The notes beneath the pieces were generated by a model. It ran no database searches. It was not told where the DNA came from and saw only the letters and a list, made by a program, of their open reading frames with translations. A stretch of DNA of 34,970 bases. It comes from Phaeodactylibacter sp. (lineage in GTDB: Bacteria; Bacteroidota; Bacteroidia; Chitinophagales; Saprospiraceae). This document shows positions 16,583-23,731 of the stretch, in pieces (within the stretch, counting starts at the first letter, position 1; each line of letters opens with the position of its first letter). Made by a program: the position numbers and the translations under genes. Location: NCBI GenBank assembly GCA_024103175.1, contig JAGFJE010000460.1:1-34970 (forward strand). Reading direction: 5' to 3'.

Positions 16583-17728
16583 TCACCCCAGGTCCAGCTC
16601 TCCCTCCTTCTGTATCTTGTCGTAAAATTCCTTCTCCGTTATCAGGGAATAGTTGGCCGCTTTTTTGCGGAAGCTGTCGTACGACTCGTAGACTTTCCGG
16701 CTGAAGGGGTCGTTGGCGGCCATATCGGCGACCACTTCTTCGGTGTATTGCCGCAGCTGGCCGAGGACCTCCCTGGGGAATTTGCGGATGGCTACGCCTT
16801 TCTCCAGCAGTGTGGCCAGGGCTTCGGCATTTTTGGCCTCCATTTGGGAGAGCACCCAGTTGCTGCTCCAGGCAGCCGCCGTTTGCAGGATGGCCTTCAG
16901 GTCTGCCGGCAGCTTGTCGTACAGTTCTTTATTGACGATAAACTCCAGCATGGTCCCGGGTTCGTGCCAGCCCGGAGTGTAGTAGTACTTTGCGATTTCG
17001 TGAAAACCCATGAGGATATCATGGAAAGGGCCCAGCCATTCGGTGGCGTCGATGACCCCTCGCTCCAGGCCGGTATAGATCTCTCCGCCGGCCAGCAGCA
17101 CGGGGGCGCCGCCCGCTTTTTCCAACACCTTGCCTCCCAGGCCGGGAATGCGCATCTTCAGGCCCTTGAGGTCTTCGAGGCTATTGATCTCGCGGTTGAA
17201 CCAGCCGCCCATCTGCACGCCGGTATTGCCGCCCGGCATGGGCGCCAGGTTGAAATCGCGGTAGAGCTCTTCCCAGAGCTGAAGCCCGCCGCCGCCGATT
17301 ACCCAGGCGTTGAGCTGCTGGGCGTTCATGCCAAAAGGCACTGAGGCAAAGAATTGAGCGGACGGCGCTTTGCCCGCCCAGTAGTAGGCGGCGCCGCTGC
17401 CGATCTCCGCCCCGCCGGTGCGCACCGTATCAAAGGTTTCCAGGGCCGGCACCAGCTCGTTGGCGCCGTACACCCGGATGCGCATGCGGCCTGCGGACAT
17501 CTTTTCCACCAGCTCGGCGTACTTGTTGCAGGCTTCCCCGAGGATGGGGAAATTGGGCGGCCAGGTGGTGACCATCTTCCAGCGGTACTGTTTCGCGGTA
17601 AGTACATTAGGCGCCCCCGTGCTGTCTTCCTGCGCAAAATTCCTGCCGCCGAAAGCGCGGATCAGGAAAGGAAGGGAGATGGTGCCCAGGGCGATGCCTT
17701 TGAAAAAGCTTTTTCTGGTGATCTTCAT
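16583..17728 (-). CDS. dctP: TRAP transporter substrate-binding protein (DctP/TakP type)
   Basis: This is the periplasmic receptor of a TRAP transporter, delivering a carboxylate-type ligand to DctQM. The 381-residue protein has an N-terminal export signal containing TRKSFFKG before a hydrophobic stretch, which resembles a Tat signal with RK instead of RR. Diagnostic DctP segments are WKMVTTWPPNFPILGEACNK, GGAEIGSGAAYYWAGKAPSA, LKGLKMRIPGLGGKVLEKAG, and GVIDATEWLGPFHDILMGFH. The latter and GWHEPGTMLEFIVNKELYD are reminiscent of the alpha-keto-acid receptor TakP. The ligand could therefore be a keto acid or lactate; this is a family-level inference. It is encoded opposite to dctQM, so its expression is separately controlled. 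Confidence 0.9.
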   Translation of the reverse strand: MKITRKSFFKGIALGTISLPFLIRAFGGRNFAQEDSTGAPNVLTAKQYRWKMVTTWPPNFPILGEACNKYAELVEKMSAGRMRIRVYGANELVPALETFDTVRTGGAEIGSGAAYYWAGKAPSAQFFASVPFGMNAQQLNAWVIGGGGLQLWEELYRDFNLAPMPGGNTGVQMGGWFNREINSLEDLKGLKMRIPGLGGKVLEKAGGAPVLLAGGEIYTGLERGVIDATEWLGPFHDILMGFHEIAKYYYTPGWHEPGTMLEFIVNKELYDKLPADLKAILQTAAAWSSNWVLSQMEAKNAEALATLLEKGVAIRKFPREVLGQLRQYTEEVVADMAANDPFSRKVYESYDSFRKKAANYSLITEKEFYDKIQKEGELDLG

Positions 17729-17797
17729 GAGACAGGATGATAAAATTTACAGCCCGCCAGCTGAGCCGCAGGCCGGCAGGGATTAACAGGATCGGGA

Positions 17798-18379
17798 TTA
17801 TTCGCTTTCCTTTTTGAGGGAAATACCTTCGTAAATATCTTTTAGTTTTGTGGTAATTCCCAGCTTTGGAAACACCAATTGGCTGTCAGGTTGCTCCAAG
17901 GCTTTAAATGCCCACTCATCTTCAGTCGACCTGATATAAGACTCCACCGCCATTATTTTTTGTGAAACAAATACACACTGTTCAACACTTGATATTCGCT
18001 GATATTGGAAGAACTTTTCCGTCCGGTCGTAATGTTCCGTTCCATCCGACAACACTTCGATGATGATGCAGGGGAATTGCACGATCAACGGGTCATTATC
18101 TTTAGGGTCACAGGAGATAACAATATCCGGATAAACATATTTTCGGCCGCTTTTCAGTTGAGTCATTACATTTTCGTCGAACAACTCGCAATCCGATTCC
18201 CTCAACAGCGGTACATCCAGTTGCCGGATGATGTTTCGCTTGATCCGGTTGTGCGCTTTTGTAGTAGCTTCCAGTTCTACCAGCTTTCCATCCCAGAAGT
18301 CGAAACGTTTATCGCTGTGCCGCTGTAGTTCGAAATACTCCTCAACTGAGATCCGCTCTTCTTTTCTGGCCAGGCTCAT
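17798..18379 (-). CDS. Uma2 family (DUF820) putative endonuclease
   Basis: Uma2 proteins have a PD-(D/E)XK nuclease-like fold and are widespread in Cyanobacteria and Bacteroidota; their biological role is unsettled. The 193-residue product has the family layout: ISVEEYFELQ at residues 10-19, FDFWDGKLVELEATTKAHNR, then VYPDIVISC. FPCIIIEVLSDGTEHYDRTE contains the putative catalytic Glu, and FQYQRISSVEQCVFVSQ follows. Asp in YPD, Glu in IEVLS and the following polar residues form the likely active site. It is about as long as typical members. It is transcribed away from the radical SAM gene and has no partner (antitoxin or methylase) next to it. Confidence 0.88.
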   Translation of the reverse strand: MSLARKEERISVEEYFELQRHSDKRFDFWDGKLVELEATTKAHNRIKRNIIRQLDVPLLRESDCELFDENVMTQLKSGRKYVYPDIVISCDPKDNDPLIVQFPCIIIEVLSDGTEHYDRTEKFFQYQRISSVEQCVFVSQKIMAVESYIRSTEDEWAFKALEQPDSQLVFPKLGITTKLKDIYEGISLKKESE

Positions 18380-18471
18380 GTCGGTGAATTTAAATGTTCA
18401 GAACAAAATACGGAATTCCGGGGAAAGCAATAAAAGTTTCAGCCGAAGTAAAACTGTATCCGCTGAAGCGC

Positions 18472-18502
18472 TTGTTAATATAAATTTTTTGTTTTAAATT
18501 TG
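18472..18502 (+). promoter_or_regulatory. Bacteroidota-type promoter for the radical SAM gene
   Basis: TTG (18472-18474), a 20-bp spacer and TAAATTTG (18495-18502) match the consensus. The start codon is only 16 bp downstream, so the leader would be about ten bases and lacks a Shine-Dalgarno sequence. Confidence 0.6.
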
Positions 18503-18518
18503 AAAAAATAAAACAAAA

Positions 18519-19571
18519 ATGAATTATTCCGAGCCAGATCCGGTCTATATAAAGGGTAGGGGAGCGCAGATCAACCCGGCCAACCGCTTTCACGACTACG
18601 TCCACGACCCCGAACCGCAGGAGCGGGCGCCGCGTACCCAATACATCGAGGTGTACCCCAAAAGCATGCTCAACCGGGTCAGCAGCCCCGACATTGGCAT
18701 GGGCTGGTCGATGAACCCCTATCAGGGTTGCGAACACGGCTGCATTTACTGCTACGCCCGCAATACGCACAACTACTGGGGATACAGCGCCGGGCTGGAT
18801 TTCGAACAGAAGATCCTGGTCAAGAAGGAAGCGCCAAAAATATTAGAGGCGGAGCTGAAGAAGAAGTCATGGAGGCCAGAGCCCATCATGCTGGCCGGCA
18901 ATACCGATTGTTATCAACCCGTCGAAAAGGAACTGGAGATCACCCGCCAGATACTGGAAGTGCTCTGGAAATACCGCCACCCCGTTGGCATTATCACCAA
19001 AAACAGCCTTATTCTGCGCGACCTGGATATTCTTCGGAAAATGGCGGAACACCGCCTGGTGCGCACCTCCATTTCCCTGACTACACTGGATGAAAAACTG
19101 CGAAGGACACTTGAGCCGCGCACAGCCACAGTACACAACCGCCTGAAAACAATACAGGCACTGGCGGAAAGCGGCATACCGGTGAACGTCATGCTGGCGC
19201 CCATCATTCCCGGCCTGAACGATCATGAGATACTCTCCATGGCGGAAACGGTAAGCCGCCTGGGCGCCCTCTCTATCGCCTATACCATGGTCCGGCTGAA
19301 CGGAGATGTAGCGGAGATCTTTGAGGACTGGATCCGCAAAAACATGCCCGATCGGGCGGAGCGCGTGCTGAACCGCATCCGGGACTGCCACGGGGGAAAG
19401 CTGAACGACAGCCGCTTCGGCGCCCGGATGCGCGGAGAAGGCAAGATCGCCGAGATCGTAGCCCAGCAGTTTAAACTGGCAAAGCAGCAGTTTTTCCGGG
19501 ATAAGGTGAAGCCAGAATACAACCTGGAGCTTTTCGAACAATACCGGAACCCGCAGTTGAGCCTGTTTTAG
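18519..19571 (+). CDS. Radical SAM protein, PA0069/SplB-like family
   Basis: The 350-residue enzyme carries the radical S-adenosylmethionine cluster motif CX3CX2C as CEHGCIYC (Cys71, 75, 78), inside GWSMNPYQGCEHGCIYCYAR. It continues with a radical SAM barrel: IMLAGNTDCYQPVEKELEIT, HPVGIITKNSLILRDLDIL, TSISLTTLDEKLRRTLEPRT, and IPVNVMLAPIIPGLNDHEI. These segments match the PA0069 family, related to spore-photoproduct-lyase SplB. The N-terminal VYIKGRGAQINPANRF (GRG..NP.NRF) is also typical. The reaction of this family is not established; a role in DNA repair is possible. The product has no signal peptide. A short leader and a strong promoter precede it. Confidence 0.92.
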   Translation: MNYSEPDPVYIKGRGAQINPANRFHDYVHDPEPQERAPRTQYIEVYPKSMLNRVSSPDIGMGWSMNPYQGCEHGCIYCYARNTHNYWGYSAGLDFEQKILVKKEAPKILEAELKKKSWRPEPIMLAGNTDCYQPVEKELEITRQILEVLWKYRHPVGIITKNSLILRDLDILRKMAEHRLVRTSISLTTLDEKLRRTLEPRTATVHNRLKTIQALAESGIPVNVMLAPIIPGLNDHEILSMAETVSRLGALSIAYTMVRLNGDVAEIFEDWIRKNMPDRAERVLNRIRDCHGGKLNDSRFGARMRGEGKIAEIVAQQFKLAKQQFFRDKVKPEYNLELFEQYRNPQLSLF

Positions 19572-19661
19572 GGTAGCTTTGCCGCAAACATAACCCACAA
19601 CAGTTTTCAGTCAGCCTTCCTCTTCGTATATTGGGGCTTTAGATAATACGGACTCAATAAG

Positions 19662-20834
19662 ATGAATAAAGAACTCCTCCAGGAAGCCCGGCAATATGTC
19701 TATGATTTTCTCACCGAACACCTGCCGGCGGAGTACGTCTTCCACGATTACGACCATGCCGAAGAGGTTGCAGAGATAAGCGCTCTTCTGACAAAGAGGG
19801 CAGGCTTCCCGGAAGAGGATGCTCTGCTTCTGCAACTGGCCGCCTGGTTTCATGACGTGGGATACGCCGAGGGTACGCAAGGGCATGAAGAACGCAGCGC
19901 TTCAATTGCTCGCCGGTTTATGGAAGAAAAAGGAATGGTAGAAGAGAACATCCAGTTCGTTGAACAATTGATCCGGAGTACCCGGCACGATAACGTCCCG
20001 GAGGCAATTCCGGAAAAGATACTGCATGACGCCAATTATTCTTTCCTGGGAAGAAAGCGCTTCGAGAGAAGGGGGCAGTTGTTGCGGCTGGAGGAAGAAC
20101 GCCTTTCCGGGGAGCGGTACACCTTGCTGGAATGGAACCGAAAGTTGCTGGACATGCAGATGTCCACGAAATTCCATACCATCTGGGCACAGGAGGAATT
20201 TTCGAGAAGAAGGAATAAGAACATTGCCGAACATAAGGAGAACCTGGTCAAAGCCCGCAAGACGACCATACGCAAACAAACAGGCAAGGATTTTGGCAGG
20301 GGAGTAGACACCATCTACCGGGTGACCCTGCGCAACCACATCAACCTGAGTTCTATCGCCGATGGTAAAGCCAATATGATCATCAGCATCAATACGCTGG
20401 TGCTCTCCATTCTCATTACAGCCGCCAGCGCCGGCATCTCCCTGTCACAATTAACCATCGGAGACAACCTGAAATTCGTCATTCCCGTCTTCATCCTGAT
20501 GCTAACCTCTCTTACCGCCATTACCTTCGCGGTCTTTTCCGCCATGCCCAAGGTTTCCGGGCAGGAGTTCACCGAAGAGGATGTCCGCCAACATCGGGTA
20601 AGCCTGCTGTATTTCGGTAATTTCCTCAAGATTCCCAAAGATGAATTTGTATCCTATCTCCGGGGGCTGAAAGAGGACCAGGCCATACTGTACGACGACC
20701 TTTCCCGGGACCTGTACAACCTGGGGCTGGTATTGCAGAAAAAATACCGCCTGCTGACTTACGCTTACCGCGTCTTTGTCGGCGGGCTGGCATTGAGTTT
20801 TATCGCCTTTCTGGCAACTTTCCTATTCCTTTAA
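19662..20834 (+). CDS. HD phosphohydrolase fused to a Pycsar-effector-like (DUF5706) membrane domain
   Basis: This is a 390-residue two-part protein. Residues 1-130 form an HD domain: His32 in YDHAEEV, His64-Asp65 in WFHDVGYAEG, His75, His109-Asp110 and Asp123. These are the metal ligands of nucleotide phosphohydrolases. After a charged linker, residues from about 218 carry RVTLRNHINLSSIADGKANM and then two membrane segments (about 238-256 and 271-291). A third segment is at the C-terminus (about 370-389). This part matches the DUF5706 family, which includes the Pycsar effector PycTM that permeabilises membranes on sensing cCMP or cUMP. No cyclase gene is adjacent. It may hydrolyse a nucleotide that controls the membrane part, or serve a housekeeping role; this is inference. 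Confidence 0.82.
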   Translation: MNKELLQEARQYVYDFLTEHLPAEYVFHDYDHAEEVAEISALLTKRAGFPEEDALLLQLAAWFHDVGYAEGTQGHEERSASIARRFMEEKGMVEENIQFVEQLIRSTRHDNVPEAIPEKILHDANYSFLGRKRFERRGQLLRLEEERLSGERYTLLEWNRKLLDMQMSTKFHTIWAQEEFSRRRNKNIAEHKENLVKARKTTIRKQTGKDFGRGVDTIYRVTLRNHINLSSIADGKANMIISINTLVLSILITAASAGISLSQLTIGDNLKFVIPVFILMLTSLTAITFAVFSAMPKVSGQEFTEEDVRQHRVSLLYFGNFLKIPKDEFVSYLRGLKEDQAILYDDLSRDLYNLGLVLQKKYRLLTYAYRVFVGGLALSFIAFLATFLFL

Positions 20835-20988
20835 CCGCCAGTCGGCAACTTGGCCGTCAAGGCGGAAAGCGAGTATTCTAAGTTCGCAGTTCGGTATTAT
20901 TACCCGGACTGAAATAGCTGCCGCAAAATTTTGCCAAAATTTCCAACGTTTTGTGGTTGCCTGTCGTCCTTCTGGGGAAGAACGTAAA

Positions 20989-21588
20989 ATGGAGACGATG
21001 GCCAAGGATTTTGCCAGGTTGACACCTTTATCTGTGGTGGTAGAACGCAAAGAAGAAACATCGGAGCTCCCGAAGATCATCGAAGCCTGTAAATCCGGGG
21101 AGCGGCAGGCACAGCAGCAACTGTATCAACAGTTCTACAATGCCCTTTTTGCCATTTGCCTGCGTTATGCCACAGACCACGACCAGGCCAAAAGCCTGGT
21201 CAACCAGGCTTTCCTGAAGGCTTTTCAGTCCCTGCACCAGTGCCAGGATTACCAAGCCTTCCCGGCCTGGATCAACCGCATTGCCATCAATACCTGTATT
21301 GACCATGTGCGTAAAGCCAGGAAAAAGCGTACTGCCGCACTTGAGGAAGCTGCGGAGCTGGCCGTCCCTTCTTCTGTCCTGGATAAAATAGCGGCCGAAG
21401 ACCTGCTGGCTATGCTCCAGAAGCTGCCGCCTATGTCCCGGGCCGTTTTTTCTCTCTATGTCATAGACGGATTCAAGCATGCGGAAATCGCCGAACAACT
21501 GGGCATGAGTGAAGGGACGTCGCGCTGGCACCTGTCGTCGGCAAAGCAGGAATTAAAGAAGCTGCTGCGAAATTATAACCGTCTTTAA
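20989..21588 (+). CDS. ECF-type RNA polymerase sigma factor
   Basis: The 199-residue protein has sigma region 2 (LYQQFYNALFAICLRYATDH, then QAFLKAFQSLHQ and AFPAWINRIAINTCIDHVRK) and sigma region 4 (LPPMSRAVFSLYVIDGFKHA, EIAEQLGMSEGTSRWHLSSA). Regions 1 and 3 are missing, as in extracytoplasmic-function factors. I chose ATG 20989, with GGGGAAG eight bases upstream; the frame extends to a GTG at 20953. It directs polymerase to a regulon in response to an envelope signal. The next gene (27 bp downstream) encodes a membrane plus barrel protein that is the likely partner. The regulon is unknown; the nearby curli genes are a possible target. Confidence 0.92.
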   Translation: METMAKDFARLTPLSVVVERKEETSELPKIIEACKSGERQAQQQLYQQFYNALFAICLRYATDHDQAKSLVNQAFLKAFQSLHQCQDYQAFPAWINRIAINTCIDHVRKARKKRTAALEEAAELAVPSSVLDKIAAEDLLAMLQKLPPMSRAVFSLYVIDGFKHAEIAEQLGMSEGTSRWHLSSAKQELKKLLRNYNRL

Positions 21589-21615
21589 GAACGAGCAATC
21601 ATCAAGGAAAGTGTA

Positions 21616-22917
21616 ATGAGCCATCACGACAAATTTTGGGAAAAGTTCAGCCGGAAGATCCGGCAGCATCAGCCGGACGGATACGCTGATGCAGACTGGC
21701 AGGCCATGGAACAACTCCTGAATGAGCGTGCCCGCCCTTCCCGCGGGCTGAACCGGAGGCTGGCGTCCCTCTTCCTGGCGGCAGCCCTGTTGGGCTATCT
21801 TGCCGGCGCTCGCTTTGGCATGCCTTCTCCAGCCCTTGAGATCAGCGCTTTCCCCATTCCCGTTGCCGGTATTGCTCAGAGGCAGCAAGCTCCGGTCCAG
21901 GAAGGCGGCGCCATGGATACCCAAAACCAGAAAACCAGAGGGCGCCTCAATGAAAGCAGCCAAATTGAAAAACAGGCCGCTCGCTCCCTTCAACCTTCAG
22001 GACAAGCAGAGGCCCGGCGCTCCAAAGAACATCCGCCGCTCCCGGCACGAAGTTCTAAAGGGATACTGTTGCCTGGAGAACCAGCCCGGCAAATCGGGCA
22101 AGGACGCATAAAAGAAGCTGCGGCGCCGGCAACTGGCCAGTTATCTGACAACAATAGCCTGGATATTCCTTCTATCCCTATCCCTGAGAAGCAGATAGCG
22201 CCCCTTTCGGCGCTCCCCCCGGAGGCCGTGCGCGTAGCAACGGCGGAAAGAAACGACATCCTGGCCGGCGCTTCCGGCCCCAGCCGAAAAGCCCGCCGTA
22301 ATTTTTATGCAGGAGTACTCCTGGGAGGAAACCTGTCTATCGGCAACCCGGGAAGCGCCGGCTATTCCTTCTATCCTTTTGGAGGTTTTTTTGCGGGCGT
22401 CGGGGTAGGGCCGCGCTGGGCCATACAGGCAGAGGCCCATATTAAGTACACCGGTAATGTGTCGGCGGAATACGAACGAACGACAAAGGTGCAAACCAGC
22501 AACGGGTATCTTTTCGACCAGGTTTCCAGGGGCACGCTGGACAAGAACTATTTATCCGTCGAAACCCCGCTGGAAGCCAAATACCGCCTGAGCCCGGCCT
22601 GGAGCCTCCTGGCGGGCATCCGGCCGGCCCTCATTATTGAAGAAGGGCCTTCTTTATTCGGCGGCGCCGTACAAGATGAGGCCTTAAACCCCTCGTCCGG
22701 GTTTGGCCAGGGAAGAGCCGAATCCTACAGCGATGCCCGGCTCCGAAAATTTGACCTGGGGGTATCGGCGGCCCTGGAATGGGCTTTTCACCGCCGCTGG
22801 TCCTTGAACGCCCGCTTTTCCCGGGGCCTGGTGGACCTCAGCCCGGAACAGGTTTTCAGAACACAGGAAAAGCATTTCAATTCCGGCTTCCAGCTCTCCA
22901 TTCGCCGGAAATTCTGA
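21616..22917 (+). CDS. Membrane protein with anti-sigma-like N-terminus and outer-membrane-barrel-like C-terminus
   Basis: The 433-residue product of the sigma-factor operon has three parts. Residues 1-48 form a charged cytoplasmic segment (FWEKFSRKIRQHQP...WQAMEQLLNERAR). A single membrane segment is at about 49-66 (LASLFLAAALLGYLAGAR). A long low-complexity linker rich in Q, A, P, E and R spans about 70-230. The C-terminal 200 residues (from NFYAGVLLGGNLSIG) have alternating aromatic/glycine strands ending FQLSIRRKF, like outer-membrane beta-barrels of the OmpW/PorT-like type. The arrangement suggests a protein spanning the periplasm that couples the envelope to the sigma factor; direct anti-sigma activity is inferred only from position. 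It is separated from the sigma gene by 27 bp. Confidence 0.75.
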   Translation: MSHHDKFWEKFSRKIRQHQPDGYADADWQAMEQLLNERARPSRGLNRRLASLFLAAALLGYLAGARFGMPSPALEISAFPIPVAGIAQRQQAPVQEGGAMDTQNQKTRGRLNESSQIEKQAARSLQPSGQAEARRSKEHPPLPARSSKGILLPGEPARQIGQGRIKEAAAPATGQLSDNNSLDIPSIPIPEKQIAPLSALPPEAVRVATAERNDILAGASGPSRKARRNFYAGVLLGGNLSIGNPGSAGYSFYPFGGFFAGVGVGPRWAIQAEAHIKYTGNVSAEYERTTKVQTSNGYLFDQVSRGTLDKNYLSVETPLEAKYRLSPAWSLLAGIRPALIIEEGPSLFGGAVQDEALNPSSGFGQGRAESYSDARLRKFDLGVSAALEWAFHRRWSLNARFSRGLVDLSPEQVFRTQEKHFNSGFQLSIRRKF

Positions 22918-23038
22918 ATACATTCAAATTTTCTCTCCTGTAAGTGTAACAATTGTTAATACAAGGCGTATACCGGTATCAAGATACGGATTTTACAAGG
23001 GCGGGAAAGAACCTGTAGCCTGGCAAAAATTCAAAAAA

Positions 23039-23413
23039 ATGAATAGCACCACCAAGTCCCCTGACAGTAAACCTTCCTCCCATGAAAAAAAAAATTGGCT
23101 GGGCAAACTGAATGAAATAATTGCCGGCCAGTTGCACGACCCAAACCTTACCATCCCAAAGATCGCGGAAGAACTATATATGAGCGAACGGCAGTTTTAC
23201 CGCCGGGTCAAACGGGAAACCGGACATACTCCCAACCAATACCTGCAGGTCGCCAGGTTGGTAAAAGCCAGGGAATTGCTCCAGGCGAGAAAAGGCATTA
23301 CCATAAAAGAAGCGGCCCTGTCGGTGGGGTATTCCCGGCCCGACTATTTTTCCAAGTTGTTTGAAGGCTATTTCGGGATACGCCCGGCGGTATTTATGCG
23401 GAATAGCCATTAG
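23039..23413 (+). CDS. Minimal AraC-family transcriptional regulator (DNA-binding domain only)
   Basis: The 124-residue protein consists of an AraC/XylS double helix-turn-helix. The first half is LTIPKIAEELYMSERQFYRR and the second ITIKEAALSVGYSRPDYFSK, linked by LVKARELLQARKG and ending LFEGYFGIRPAVFMRN. There is no ligand-binding or receiver domain; only about 20 polar residues precede the first helix. It lies 121 bp after the sigma/barrel operon and 318 bp before the first curlin gene, on the same strand. Curli in Escherichia coli are controlled by CsgD (LuxR-type); this AraC-type protein is the obvious local candidate here. The start ATG 23039 follows a stretch of A residues without a clear Shine-Dalgarno. 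Confidence 0.9.
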   Translation: MNSTTKSPDSKPSSHEKKNWLGKLNEIIAGQLHDPNLTIPKIAEELYMSERQFYRRVKRETGHTPNQYLQVARLVKARELLQARKGITIKEAALSVGYSRPDYFSKLFEGYFGIRPAVFMRNSH

Positions 23414-23436
23414 GATATATTAAAAAAAATACAAAT

Positions 23437-23492
23437 TGGCAGAATATCCGGGGAGAATGGCAGAATATTGAGATTCGATGTGTTTATCTTTG
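23437..23492 (+). promoter_or_regulatory. Candidate AraC-type operator and promoter of the curli locus
   Basis: The 11-bp word TGGCAGAATAT occurs twice in direct orientation (23437-23447 and 23458-23468), starts 21 bp apart. A TATCTTTG element (23485-23492) matching the Bacteroidota -7 box TAnnTTTG follows 16 bp later, with no good TTG at the usual distance, as expected for an activator-dependent promoter. The 21-bp period equals that of the araI half-sites bound by AraC. The leader to the first curlin ATG (23732) would be about 230 bases. Confidence 0.55.
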
Positions 23493-23608
23493 CTCTCGAC
23501 ATCAAGCGTTACTCCCCCCTTATACTCAGCCACCTGCAATAAGAGGCTTAACCTACACGCCAAAATTGAAATCGTCCTTTAAATAAAACAAGGCTGTATT
23601 CTTCGGCC

Positions 23609-23645
23609 GGCCAGGCCGGCCTCCGGATAATTCCGGGGCCTGGCC
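23609..23645 (+). other. Long GC-rich hairpin in the curlin leader
   Basis: GGCCAGGCC (23609-23617) is complementary to GGCCTGGCC (23637-23645), and an inner CCGG pair (23623-23626 and 23633-23636) extends it. It lies 86 bp before the ATG. No T-run follows (TTAAAGCG), so it is more likely a leader mRNA structure than a simple terminator; the rest of the 318-bp gap holds AT-rich sequence and the operator described separately. Confidence 0.5.
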
Positions 23646-23731
23646 TTAAAGCGTTTTGCCCGGAGAATAACGGAATTTCAGCGAATTCAATTCTTACTAA
23701 CATTTTATAATCTTAAAACTTTCATTCGGAC

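Noticed and set aside
17798..18379. Uma2 protein as part of a defence or toxin-antitoxin pair
   Set aside because: No partner gene lies beside it; both neighbours are unrelated transcription units, so no system can be claimed.
20835..20865. CCGCC...GGCGG hairpin after the HD/Pycsar-like gene as a terminator
   Set aside because: Only five paired bases in the outer stem, a long loop and no T-run; too weak to call.
22947..22979. Palindromes TAACAATTGTTA and ATACCGGTAT upstream of the AraC-type gene
   Set aside because: Each is a short perfect palindrome that could be an operator, but such AT-rich or short palindromes occur by chance and no second copy supports them.
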